In this document: piece by piece, positions 1 to 6,201 of the stretch
Layout: each line of letters begins with the position of its first letter
How positions within the stretch are numbered: position 1 is the stretch's first letter
Origin: Spirochaetota bacterium
Lineage (GTDB): Bacteria; Spirochaetota; UBA12135; COTS27
Direction of reading: 5' to 3'
NCBI GenBank assembly: GCA_030621685.1
Contig: JAUXHF010000093.1
Coordinates: forward strand, 1 to 7,691
DNA: 7,691 nt
Translations under genes and position numbers: made by a program
Notes under the pieces: generated by a model
Database searches by the model: none
Seen by the model: only the letters and a program-made list of their open reading frames with translations
Told to the model about the DNA's origin: nothing

Positions 1-978
1 AGCAGAAAGCAAGCCTTTGCTGCCATTGGGCAAGTGCAGCTTATGGAATCTTACCGCCGAACGTTCAGCAAAGAACAGCTGATGGTGGGGCAGATTTTGA
101 TATCCAAATTCTCAATTGACCACCGAGATTCTTACCTAAATGCCAGAAACACTCTTGCCGAACTCTGGCAATTAGGCGCTATTCCCATCATCAATGAAAA
201 CGATTCCTTAGCCACCGATGGGCTTCGTTTTGGCAATAACGATGTGCTGGGCGCCCTTGTTTGTGGCCTTGCCGATGCCGACCTCTATGTTATGCTCAGC
301 GACGTTGATGGTTTTTATGTCAGCGGAAAAAAAGTCTCCGTAATCGAGGCCTTATCGCCAGAATACGTAAAAGCCGCCAAAGGCCCCAAAAGCGCAAGGG
401 GCAGCGGAGGCATGATAACTAAATTAAATGCTGTTAGCGTAAATAAACGCTTTGCTATTCCAACGCTGCTAAGCCCTGGTTATGCCCCAGGCCTCTACCA
501 GAGTATCTTTGGCGAAGTCTCGGGAACTATGTTTTTGCCAAGCGGCTTCATGGCTTCTGCGCTTCAGCCCAACAAAAATAAGCTAGCCATGCCTAAACAC
601 ACTGCTCTGCAACCTAGCGCGGCAGCCGGCAAAGCTCCAGAAAAAATATCTAGCCGCAAACGCTGGCTTGTTTCAAATGTAAATCCGGCTGGCAGTATTG
701 TTATTGATAAGGGCGCCGTGGCAGCCTTGCAAAACCAAAAATCCTTGTTGCCCGGCGGCATTGTACTTGTGAAAAACACCTTCCGTGCCGGTGATGTTTG
801 CAATATTGTCGATGAATATAATGCTATAATTGCTCGGGGCCTAAGCAATTACGATTCCAAAGATTTACAGAAAATCCAAGGGCTTAAATCTTCTCATAGC
901 AAAAACGTTTTAGATAAAACCAGTACCTGGCATGAAGAAGCCGTTCATAAAAACAACCTCGTCTTGTTCTTTGAATAA
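1..978 (+). CDS. proB: Glutamate 5-kinase, 3' part (5' end outside window)
   Basis: This enzyme phosphorylates L-glutamate with ATP to gamma-glutamyl phosphate, the first committed step of proline synthesis in the cytoplasm. The frame is open from base 1 to the TAA at 976-978, giving 325 codons. By comparison with E. coli ProB (367 residues) about 70 N-terminal residues are missing, so the GTG at 34 is an internal valine and not a start. The amino acid kinase domain shows YLNARNTL, then NEND (193-204) followed by NND (235-243), which match the E. coli glutamate-binding residues N134, D137, N149 and D150. It also has LSDVDGFY and GSGGMITKL, with the ATP-site lysine at 421-423. A C-terminal PUA domain follows (about 655-900, from RKRW to ARGLSNYDSKDLQKI). 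The linker between the domains (about 540-654) is roughly 30 residues longer than in E. coli and is rich in Ala, Pro and Lys. proA does not follow. The family call is firm. Confidence 0.95.
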   Translation, partial: SRKQAFAAIGQVQLMESYRRTFSKEQLMVGQILISKFSIDHRDSYLNARNTLAELWQLGAIPIINENDSLATDGLRFGNNDVLGALVCGLADADLYVMLSDVDGFYVSGKKVSVIEALSPEYVKAAKGPKSARGSGGMITKLNAVSVNKRFAIPTLLSPGYAPGLYQSIFGEVSGTMFLPSGFMASALQPNKNKLAMPKHTALQPSAAAGKAPEKISSRKRWLVSNVNPAGSIVIDKGAVAALQNQKSLLPGGIVLVKNTFRAGDVCNIVDEYNAIIARGLSNYDSKDLQKIQGLKSSHSKNVLDKTSTWHEEAVHKNNLVLFFE

Positions 979-1016
979 GTTTAAGCTCTTAGTAATCAGC
1001 TCTTTCTTATTAAAAA

Positions 1017-1040
1017 CCTTACCCTTACCCCTGCCCTTAC
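1017..1040 (+). repeat. Hexanucleotide tandem repeat, cluster A (CCTTAC x4)
   Basis: Four contiguous six-base units lie in the proB-trkH gap: CCTTAC, CCTTAC, CCCTGC, CCTTAC. The third unit is degenerate. The cluster resembles the CCTAAC-type clusters at 2586-2615 and 4721-4750 in period, strand and composition. It does not overlap a gene and no function is apparent. Confidence 0.8.
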
Positions 1041-1072
1041 CTTTAATGTTTATCCAAATCGCTCTTTTCATA

Positions 1073-1099
1073 TTACTTCCCATTAAACTTGGGAAGTAA
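1073..1099. promoter_or_regulatory. Perfect 10-bp inverted repeat before trkH
   Basis: The arms TTACTTCCCA (1073-1082) and TGGGAAGTAA (1090-1099) are perfect reverse complements separated by seven bases. The structure ends 19 bases before the trkH ATG. It could be an operator for a dimeric regulator, or an RNA hairpin in the trkH leader. It is a poor match to an intrinsic terminator of proB because no T-run follows (next bases AGAAAACTC). The possible TTG start at 1089 would fall at the loop/arm junction, which argues for the ATG at 1119. The structure is directly visible; its role is inferred. Confidence 0.5.
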
Positions 1100-1118
1100 A
1101 GAAAACTCTTTGCTGCTT

Positions 1119-2567
1119 ATGAACTGGAAAGTCATCCTCACGCTTCTTGGTCGTCTTTGGCTTGCTTTAGCTGTTGCCTTAATTCTCTACCGTTTTTCCT
1201 TATGGATAGAGGGCATTCCCCTACATTTGCCTAGCTTTCTGTTTTACCTTAGCCTTATGCTGCTCTTTGTGGGCGCCGCTACGATGCTCTGGCATGGCAG
1301 CCGCGATCTTTCCATATTAAACACCAAAGATGCGGTCATCTCGGTAGTGTTTACATGGGCCTCTCTTATTTTCTTTGGCGCCTTGCCCTATGTTTTCTAT
1401 GGACTCAGTATAGCCGATGCGATATTTGAATCGGCCTCTGGTTTTTCCACCACCGGAGCCTCCATTTTCCACGATGTTGAAAGCTTGCCTCATACTCTCC
1501 TCCTCTGGCGTTCCTTCTCTCAATGGCTAGGCGGCATGGGCATCATTGTATTTTTCGTTGCTGTTTTCCCTGCCATTGGCGCAGCTGGAAGAGTGCTGTT
1601 TCGCTCCGAGATGCCCGGCACCTCAAAAGAATCTTTTACTCCCCATATTAAAGATACCACGCAGCATTTGTGGGGCATTTACCTGGTGCTTACCATGCTG
1701 CTCATCATCATTTTGAAAGTCTTTGGTATGAGTTTTTTCGATGCCGTAAACCATGCTTTCTGTACTATTTCTACGGCTGGGTTTTCCACTCACAATGATA
1801 GCATTGGTGCTTTCTCGCCTAGCATCCAATGGATAACCATTGTTTTCATGCTTGCAGGCGGAATAAATTTCCAGCTTTATGTGTTGCTCTTTAAACCCAT
1901 ACGCGCTGAGATTTTTAAAGATGTAGAATTGCGTTGGTATCTAAGTTTTATTTTTCTTGCTGGTTCATTAATCTCCATAGTGCTCTTTCTTCAGACCGAC
2001 CACCCTAGCCTAGAGGTTCTGCGCTATGGCATTTTTACTGTTGTCTCGCTGATAACCACTACTGGCTTCACAAACATCGACTATGAGACTTTCCCGATAA
2101 TAGCGCAGGCCTTGTTACTTATTTTGTTTTTCACAGGAGGCAGTGCTAGTTCAACCAGCGGGGGGTTGAAATTTTCACGCCTAGCACTTTTTTTCTTGGC
2201 ACTCTCGAATGAGGTGAAGAAGTCTATTTCGCCAAACCTTGTTTCTTCAGTGAAAATGGGAACGACACGTTTTAGCGATGAAATTATAAATCGCGTGTTT
2301 ATTTTTATTTGCGTCTACTTTTTTTCGGTAGGGCTTATGTGCGTTTTGCTGCTTCTAGACGGCGTAGATTTTTATACGGCATTTACTGCCGCCGCTTCAG
2401 TTACCGGCAATATTGGCATAGCCTTTGGCGACGTTGGACCAAGCAAATCTTTTGCCAGTCTTTCAGATTATTCAAAATACGTCTCTTCATTTTTCATGGT
2501 CTTAGGCCGCTTAGAATTTTTTACTTTGCTAGCCTTCCTTCATCCTAGCTTCTGGCATAGCACTTAG
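1119..2567 (+). CDS. trkH: TrkH/KtrB-family potassium transporter, pore subunit
   Basis: This is the K+-translocating membrane subunit of a Trk/Ktr uptake system. It normally works with a cytoplasmic nucleotide-binding TrkA/KtrA subunit, which is not in the window. The 482-residue product has the fourfold membrane-pore-membrane layout of the family. Its pore loops are SGFSTTGAS (about residue 107), STAGFST (about 218), TTTGFT (about 313) and TGNIGIAFG (about 429), each with the conserved selectivity-filter glycine. Other family marks are LGGMGI (about 138), GGSASSTSGGLKFSR (about 340) and the terminal GRLEFFTLL...PSFW, which matches where TrkH proteins usually end. I chose the ATG at 1119 because MNWKVILTLLGRLW aligns with the usual N-terminus. 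A TTG at 1089 would add ten residues but lies in the inverted repeat. No strong ribosome binding site is visible for either start. Residues 231-258 are the source of a second copy found downstream of the gene. Confidence 0.95.
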   Translation: MNWKVILTLLGRLWLALAVALILYRFSLWIEGIPLHLPSFLFYLSLMLLFVGAATMLWHGSRDLSILNTKDAVISVVFTWASLIFFGALPYVFYGLSIADAIFESASGFSTTGASIFHDVESLPHTLLLWRSFSQWLGGMGIIVFFVAVFPAIGAAGRVLFRSEMPGTSKESFTPHIKDTTQHLWGIYLVLTMLLIIILKVFGMSFFDAVNHAFCTISTAGFSTHNDSIGAFSPSIQWITIVFMLAGGINFQLYVLLFKPIRAEIFKDVELRWYLSFIFLAGSLISIVLFLQTDHPSLEVLRYGIFTVVSLITTTGFTNIDYETFPIIAQALLLILFFTGGSASSTSGGLKFSRLALFFLALSNEVKKSISPNLVSSVKMGTTRFSDEIINRVFIFICVYFFSVGLMCVLLLLDGVDFYTAFTAAASVTGNIGIAFGDVGPSKSFASLSDYSKYVSSFFMVLGRLEFFTLLAFLHPSFWHST

Positions 2568-2585
2568 ATTGCTGCTCTAAATAGT

Positions 2586-2615
2586 CCTAGCCCTAACCCT
2601 AACCATAACCATAAC
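2586..2615 (+). repeat. Hexanucleotide tandem repeat, cluster B (CCTAAC-type x5)
   Basis: Five contiguous six-base units follow the trkH stop by 18 bases: CCTAGC, CCTAAC, CCTAAC, CATAAC, CATAAC. They lie in the trkH reading frame and would read as alternating Pro/His and Asn/Ser. The cluster is joined directly to the trkH-derived fragment that begins at 2616. It closely resembles the in-frame cluster inside pepN at 4721-4750. Confidence 0.85.
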
Positions 2616-2725
2616 GCTTTCTCGCCTAGCATTCAATGGATAACCATTGTATCTCTGCTTGCAAGCGGAGTAAATTTTCCAGCTCTCTTTTCCAGCTCTC
2701 CAGCTCCAGCTTTATATGCTGCTCT
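2616..2725 (+). pseudogene. Diverged second copy of an internal trkH fragment
   Basis: Bases 2616-2684 align with trkH bases 1809-1876. The first 35 bases match at 34 positions. By hand count the first 66 aligned bases carry seven substitutions, with one inserted T near the end. After an expansion of CCAGCT-containing units, bases 2711-2725 (TTTATATGCTGCTCT) again resemble trkH around 1875-1890. The copy corresponds to TrkH residues 231-258, has no start codon of its own, and lies in the same frame as trkH (offset 807 bases). It would read SPSIQWITIVSLLASGVNF compared with SPSIQWITIVFMLAGGINF in the gene. Several changes are synonymous or conservative, so an origin from another trkH allele or paralogue is possible, besides duplication of this gene. 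Confidence 0.85.
2675..2700. repeat. Perfect 13-bp tandem duplication in the trkH fragment copy
   Basis: TTTTCCAGCTCTC occurs twice back to back (2675-2687 and 2688-2700). Two more CCAGCT words follow at 2700 and 2706. The parent trkH sequence has a single CCAGCT at 1871-1876, so the expansion occurred in the copy. Confidence 0.85.
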
Positions 2726-2776
2726 AAGCCTAGCTCTTAGATTGCTAAGCTCTGCTTGAAAACATGCTCCTTCGTT

Positions 2777-2830
2777 TAAAGCAAATGCTTGGCTAAAAGC
2801 AAATGCTTGGCTAAAAGCAAATGCTTGGCT
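2777..2830. repeat. 18-bp tandem repeat, three units
   Basis: Three contiguous 18-bp units lie at 2777-2794, 2795-2812 and 2813-2830. The unit reads AAAAGCAAATGCTTGGCT; only the first base of the first copy differs. Each unit contains the small inverted repeat AGCA-AA-TGCT. On the minus strand the array would encode repeated SQAFAF, but the open frame there is best seen as a by-product of the repeat length. Confidence 0.9.
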
Positions 2831-2869
2831 TAAAATCAAACGCTTTCAAAATTAAAATTTATTGTATAA

Positions 2870-2948
2870 AAAAACAGCCCGCTTAGCTTTATTCCTGTAT
2901 ACTTATACTGTGTCTAGCTTTCAAAAACAGCCCGCAGCCCGCAGCCCA
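2870..2948. repeat. Direct repeat AAAAACAGCCCGC with CAGCCCG array
   Basis: The 13-mer AAAAACAGCCCGC occurs at 2870-2882 and again at 2923-2935, 53 bases apart. At the second site the CAGCCCG part is iterated at 2928-2934, 2935-2941 and 2942-2948, the last copy ending in A. The interval also holds GTATA-CT-TATAC, a 5-bp inverted repeat at 2897-2908. No function can be assigned. Confidence 0.75.
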
Positions 2949-3017
2949 CTTACGCAGGAAATACCCATTCTTAATTCTCATACTCTCACTCACTCTTATA
3001 GCCATCATGCTAAGAGA

Positions 3018-3047
3018 CGAAATAATAAGCAAGGCGAAATAATAAGC
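3018..3047. repeat. Two direct repeats of CGAAATAATAAGC upstream of pepN
   Basis: CGAAATAATAAGC lies at 3018-3030 and 3035-3047, with a 17-bp start-to-start spacing. The pair ends 41 bases before the pepN ATG. Spaced direct repeats near a start can be binding sites for a regulator, but they could equally be another slippage product in this repeat-rich gap. Confidence 0.75.
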
Positions 3048-3088
3048 CTTTAAAAAGCATCTTAAATTTATATAGAAAAAGTTTATCT

Positions 3089-6046
3089 ATGAACAGCATC
3101 ATACAAGCAGGAAAGCAAGCAGAACGGAGCAAAAATTCTCTACACTCTCTAAGCTCTAAAGAAAGTTTGCCCGCCAGACAAGCCAGACAAGCCAAGAGAG
3201 TCTACTTGAAAAACTACCGCCCAGCTCCTTACCGTATACCAAACATTCATATCCATTTCGATATTCAAAGTAGCGAGCAAGTTTTTGTACGTAGCAAACT
3301 TTTTTTTGAACATAATAAAGCTTCTGGGGCTATACCAAGCCTACTCAACCTTGATGGCGAGAATTTCAAAACATTAGAAGTGCTTTATAATGGCAGCCAA
3401 GACCAGCGTCTTTCTATCCATAATTATGAGTGTAGCAGAGGGCTTAGCATCAAGCAGCCAGAGCAGCGTTTTCAGCTAGACGTTCTAGTAGAACTGAACC
3501 CTAAAAGTAATACCAGCTTAGAAGGGCTATACTATTCTAGCGGCACCTTATGTACCCAAAATGAGGCCGAAGGGTTTCGCCGAATAAGCTACAGCTTAGA
3601 CCGCCCCGATATTCTCTCGATTTGGCATGTCAAGATAGAAGCTTTTAGCGATGAATTCCCGACCTTGCTTGCCGGTGGTAACTTTGAAGAACAGAGCCTC
3701 CTTCCTGCGGAAAACTCTTCGCTGCGAAAACGGCATGTTGTTTGCTATAAAGATCCCCTTCCTAAACCCTGCTACCTGTTTGCCTTAGCCGCCGGAGATT
3801 TCATTGAACTCTCAAAATCCTATCAAACGAAAAGTGGTCGAGAAATTGCTCTACGTTTTTTTGTCGATAAACATTCGGCTGCAGGCAAAGAACATTTACA
3901 ACATGCCCTAAATGCCCTAGAACAAGCCTTTCGTTTTGACGAGCAAGCCTATGGCCTAGAATATGAACTTAATGAAATGAAAGTGCTGGCCGTACGCGCT
4001 TTTAATTTTGGCGCTATGGAAAATACCGGCCTTAACATCTTTAACGCCGCTTTGCTTATTGCAGGCGAAGACATGACTACGCTTGAGGAACTAGACAGAA
4101 TTTCAGCTATCATCGCCCACGAGTATTTCCACATGTGGACAGGCAACAGAGTGACCGTGCAAAACTGGTTTCAGCTTACCTTCAAAGAAGGGCTTACGGT
4201 TTTCCGTGACCAAAGCTTCTCTGCCAGCTACCTTTCTGTAGCCGCGCAGCGGATAAAGAACATCAGTTTCTTACGCGAGTTTCAATTTAAAGAAGATGCT
4301 AGCCCCCTCGCTCACCCCATTCAGCCACCTTCCTACAAAGAAGTAAATAACTTTTACACTCACACCGTATACTATAAAGGCGCAGAGGTTGTAGGCATGC
4401 TGGCCTGCATGCTAGGCACAGAAAACTTTCGCCGGGCCCTGCATGCTTTCTTAAAACACCACCTTGGCTCGGCGGTTACGGTTCATGATTTCTTTAACTT
4501 TATGGCCAGCGCCCTAACAGAGCCTTTAGGATTAGACCCCTCTTCCGAAGAACAACTAAGCCATTTTAAATCGACTTTTTTCCGCTGGTATACCGAAAAA
4601 GGCAGCCCCGTGCTAGAAGTCAAACAGCAGTATCATAAAGACAAGCAGCAAATACAGCTTCACTTGAAACAGCTTGGCGTGCGCTCGCAAGGCTTAGCTA
4701 AAGATGAAGCCTTGCTAAAACCTAACCCTAAGCATAAACCTAAACCTAAACCTTTTTGGCTGCCCATCCTTATGCGCCATATCAAAGTAGGCAAGAAGCC
4801 GAGTAAACAACCTAGCTCTTTTTTAAAGCCCGCTAAGCCAAAACCCTTGCGATGCATCTGTGCTGTGGACGGAGATCATGAACAGACGCCCCACTTGTTT
4901 CAAATTGATGATAGCGACAGCGAATTTCTCTTTTGTTTAGGCATAAGCCAGGCCACCCTTGTATTCAATAACGCCAGCGAACAAGATTTCATTTCTTTGT
5001 TGCGGAATTTTTCTGCGCCAATTATTGTCAAAAAATCAATTTCAGCCAGCGAGCATCTTCGCCGAATCTCTTATGAAGATGATGCCTTTTGTCGCTACGA
5101 ACATCTACAGGAACTCATCAAAAACGCTTTTTATACTTTTTTAAGCTGGTTCAATAAAACAAGCAATCAAAAAAACAGCCTGCCAGCATCGCCAGATTTC
5201 AGCTTCTTCGATTTTCTTGATAGCCAGTTACGTCTTGAATCAATTAAAAAAGCCGACCGTGAATTGCTTTCCACTTTCTTTAGCCTGCCCTCTGCCGCGG
5301 CCTTCTTAAATATGAGCTTAGGGCAAAGCCCTCACTTAGATATTAAGGGCCTGCGCATGTTTTTGCCATTGTTCTATAAAACCCTAGATCAGCGGCTTGG
5401 CCCAAAGCTCTACCAAGCCATTCATTTTTTGCAACAGCAAAACGATGCTCCCAGCATTAAATTACGTAGCGTGCTTCTCCAGCTTTATGCCAAAGGGCAA
5501 GCTGCCGCCGGAAAAACCTCTGCCCTGGGCCTAGCCCAAGAAATCTTTAACAAAGCAGCTCTCATGAGCGATGAATATTCAGCTCTCTGCTCCATGCTCT
5601 ATTTTGATAGCGAAGAACGAGAGAAAGCCATGTGCATTTTTTATCGTAAATGGCGATCTTCCCCAGTGGCTATCTTGAAATGGATACAGGCCTTAAGCAA
5701 ACTGCCAGATGAAAAAGTATTTACAAAGCTTGAAGAATGCGAGAGGCTCTCCATCTATACTAGCAGCGAGCCTAACAATGTCCATAGCCTATGGGGCGGC
5801 TTTGCTAAAAATAATCCCCTGTATTTCCACGATGAACAAGGCAGAGCTTACCTTTTATTAGAACAGCGTATTCAGGCTTTCGATGGCCTGAACCCCCACA
5901 TTTCTTCCGCGTTACTTACCCTCTTCTCGCAAGTGAAAAATTTGCCAGAGCCACAAAAAGGACTAGCTATGGCCATGCTTAACAGGCTGAAAAACAAACT
6001 ACGTTCTACAGGCTCCCAAGAAATACTATCCTTGCTTGTTAGCTAA
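3089..6046 (+). CDS. pepN: Aminopeptidase N, M1 family zinc metallopeptidase
   Basis: This enzyme removes N-terminal amino acids from peptides, usually in the cytoplasm, in the last steps of protein breakdown. The 985-residue product follows E. coli PepN (870 residues) along its whole length. It has the substrate-binding Q157 and E159 in CTQNEAEGF, the exopeptidase motif GAMEN (308-312), the zinc site HEYFH (344-348) with third ligand E367, and catalytic Y428 in NNFYTHTVYYKGAEV. The zinc site to tyrosine distance is the same as in E. coli. The beta-barrel and helical C-terminal domains follow, ending near LWGGFAKNNPLYFH and the final helix. There is no signal peptide. The ATG at 3089 is the only ATG before the conserved YRPAPYRIP. 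It leaves an N-terminus about 30 residues longer than in E. coli, rich in Lys, Ser, Ala and Gln and partly encoded by a CCAGACAAG duplication. A Lys/Pro-rich insertion (about 545-590) sits in the beta domain. The upstream ribosome binding site is weak (AGAAAAAG). Confidence 0.97.
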   Translation: MNSIIQAGKQAERSKNSLHSLSSKESLPARQARQAKRVYLKNYRPAPYRIPNIHIHFDIQSSEQVFVRSKLFFEHNKASGAIPSLLNLDGENFKTLEVLYNGSQDQRLSIHNYECSRGLSIKQPEQRFQLDVLVELNPKSNTSLEGLYYSSGTLCTQNEAEGFRRISYSLDRPDILSIWHVKIEAFSDEFPTLLAGGNFEEQSLLPAENSSLRKRHVVCYKDPLPKPCYLFALAAGDFIELSKSYQTKSGREIALRFFVDKHSAAGKEHLQHALNALEQAFRFDEQAYGLEYELNEMKVLAVRAFNFGAMENTGLNIFNAALLIAGEDMTTLEELDRISAIIAHEYFHMWTGNRVTVQNWFQLTFKEGLTVFRDQSFSASYLSVAAQRIKNISFLREFQFKEDASPLAHPIQPPSYKEVNNFYTHTVYYKGAEVVGMLACMLGTENFRRALHAFLKHHLGSAVTVHDFFNFMASALTEPLGLDPSSEEQLSHFKSTFFRWYTEKGSPVLEVKQQYHKDKQQIQLHLKQLGVRSQGLAKDEALLKPNPKHKPKPKPFWLPILMRHIKVGKKPSKQPSSFLKPAKPKPLRCICAVDGDHEQTPHLFQIDDSDSEFLFCLGISQATLVFNNASEQDFISLLRNFSAPIIVKKSISASEHLRRISYEDDAFCRYEHLQELIKNAFYTFLSWFNKTSNQKNSLPASPDFSFFDFLDSQLRLESIKKADRELLSTFFSLPSAAAFLNMSLGQSPHLDIKGLRMFLPLFYKTLDQRLGPKLYQAIHFLQQQNDAPSIKLRSVLLQLYAKGQAAAGKTSALGLAQEIFNKAALMSDEYSALCSMLYFDSEEREKAMCIFYRKWRSSPVAILKWIQALSKLPDEKVFTKLEECERLSIYTSSEPNNVHSLWGGFAKNNPLYFHDEQGRAYLLLEQRIQAFDGLNPHISSALLTLFSQVKNLPEPQKGLAMAMLNRLKNKLRSTGSQEILSLLVS
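3174..3191 (+). repeat. 9-bp tandem duplication in the pepN 5' region
   Basis: CCAGACAAG occurs twice in tandem (3174-3182 and 3183-3191), followed by a related CCAAGAGAG. The unit is a multiple of three, so it adds residues (ARQARQA) to the non-conserved N-terminal extension without shifting the frame. Confidence 0.8.
4721..4750 (+). repeat. Hexanucleotide tandem repeat, cluster C, in frame inside pepN
   Basis: Five contiguous units, CCTAAC, CCTAAG, CATAAA, CCTAAA and CCTAAA, lie in codon phase and encode PNPKHKPKPK (residues 545-554). E. coli PepN has no such segment at this point. The order of CCT-type and CAT-type units resembles cluster B at 2586-2615. The insertion sits just before FWLPILMRHIKV, which corresponds to a beta strand of the third domain, so it probably forms a surface loop. 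Confidence 0.8.
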
Positions 6047-6077
6047 AATATAGTTACGCTCCATAAAGCCATGTATG

Positions 6078-6096
6078 TTCTTTTCCTCTAAAAGAA
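6078..6096. terminator. Short inverted repeat after pepN, weak terminator candidate
   Basis: TTCTTTT (6078-6084) and AAAAGAA (6090-6096) pair perfectly around a five-base loop, CCTCT, 31 bases after the pepN stop. The stem is AU-rich and no T-run follows, so this is at best a weak signal on the + strand. Confidence 0.25.
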
Positions 6097-6100
6097 GGAG

Positions 6101-6127
6101 AGCTTAGCCTAAGCTAAGCCTAAGCTA
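6101..6127. repeat. 11-bp tandem repeat with inverted symmetry
   Basis: AGCCTAAGCTA occurs twice in tandem (6106-6116 and 6117-6127). With the preceding AGCTTAG (6101-6107) it forms inverted repeats: AGCTTAG can pair with CTAAGCT at 6109-6115 or at 6120-6126. Alternative hairpins or a cruciform are possible. It lies 74 bases before the next gene and could be a regulator site or a structured leader, but no T-run marks it as a terminator. Confidence 0.8.
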
Positions 6128-6160
6128 AACAGTACCCCAAGCGCCTAGCCAATACGAAAA

Positions 6161-6176
6161 CGAACAGACGAACAGA
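6161..6176. repeat. 8-bp tandem duplication CGAACAGA
   Basis: Two exact copies of CGAACAGA lie at 6161-6168 and 6169-6176, 25 bases before the membrane protein start. This is another short tandem duplication confined to a gap; no function is apparent. Confidence 0.75.
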
Positions 6177-6201
6177 CCAAACAAAAATTAAAAGAGCAAA
6201 C

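Larger units (their letters stand above)
2568..3088. other. Repeat-filled 521-bp gap between trkH and pepN
   Basis: I see no credible gene here. The short open frames on both strands (minus 2633-2839, plus 2862-3053) are made of repeats and resemble no family. In order the gap holds five hexamers, a diverged trkH fragment containing a 13-bp duplication, an 18-bp triple repeat, two copies of AAAAACAGCCCGC with a short CAGCCCG array, and two copies of CGAAATAATAAGC. TATAAA at 2865 and TATATA at 3069 resemble -10 boxes, but neither has a convincing -35 partner, so no promoter is called. No GC-rich hairpin plus T-run was found after trkH. Confidence 0.8.

Noticed and set aside
1089..1118. TTG at 1089 as the trkH start
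   Set aside because: It sits inside the perfect inverted repeat, has no ribosome binding site, and adds residues beyond the usual TrkH N-terminus; the ATG at 1119 fits the family better.
2586..2615. Telomere-like CCCTAA repeat or eukaryotic contamination
   Set aside because: There are only five degenerate units, located in the interior between bacterial genes, with a similar cluster coding in frame inside pepN.
2633..2839. Minus-strand open frame with SQAFAF repeats
   Set aside because: It consists of the 18-bp repeat and the reverse of the trkH-derived fragment. It resembles no protein family and is best explained by repeat units that are multiples of three.
2844..2870. Promoter with -10 TATAAA at 2865
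   Set aside because: No acceptable -35 sequence is found 15 to 18 bases upstream, and the stretch is simply AT-rich.
2862..3053. Plus-strand 63-codon open frame beginning at TTG
   Set aside because: The start is non-ATG, there is no ribosome binding site, and the composition is low-complexity with internal direct repeats.
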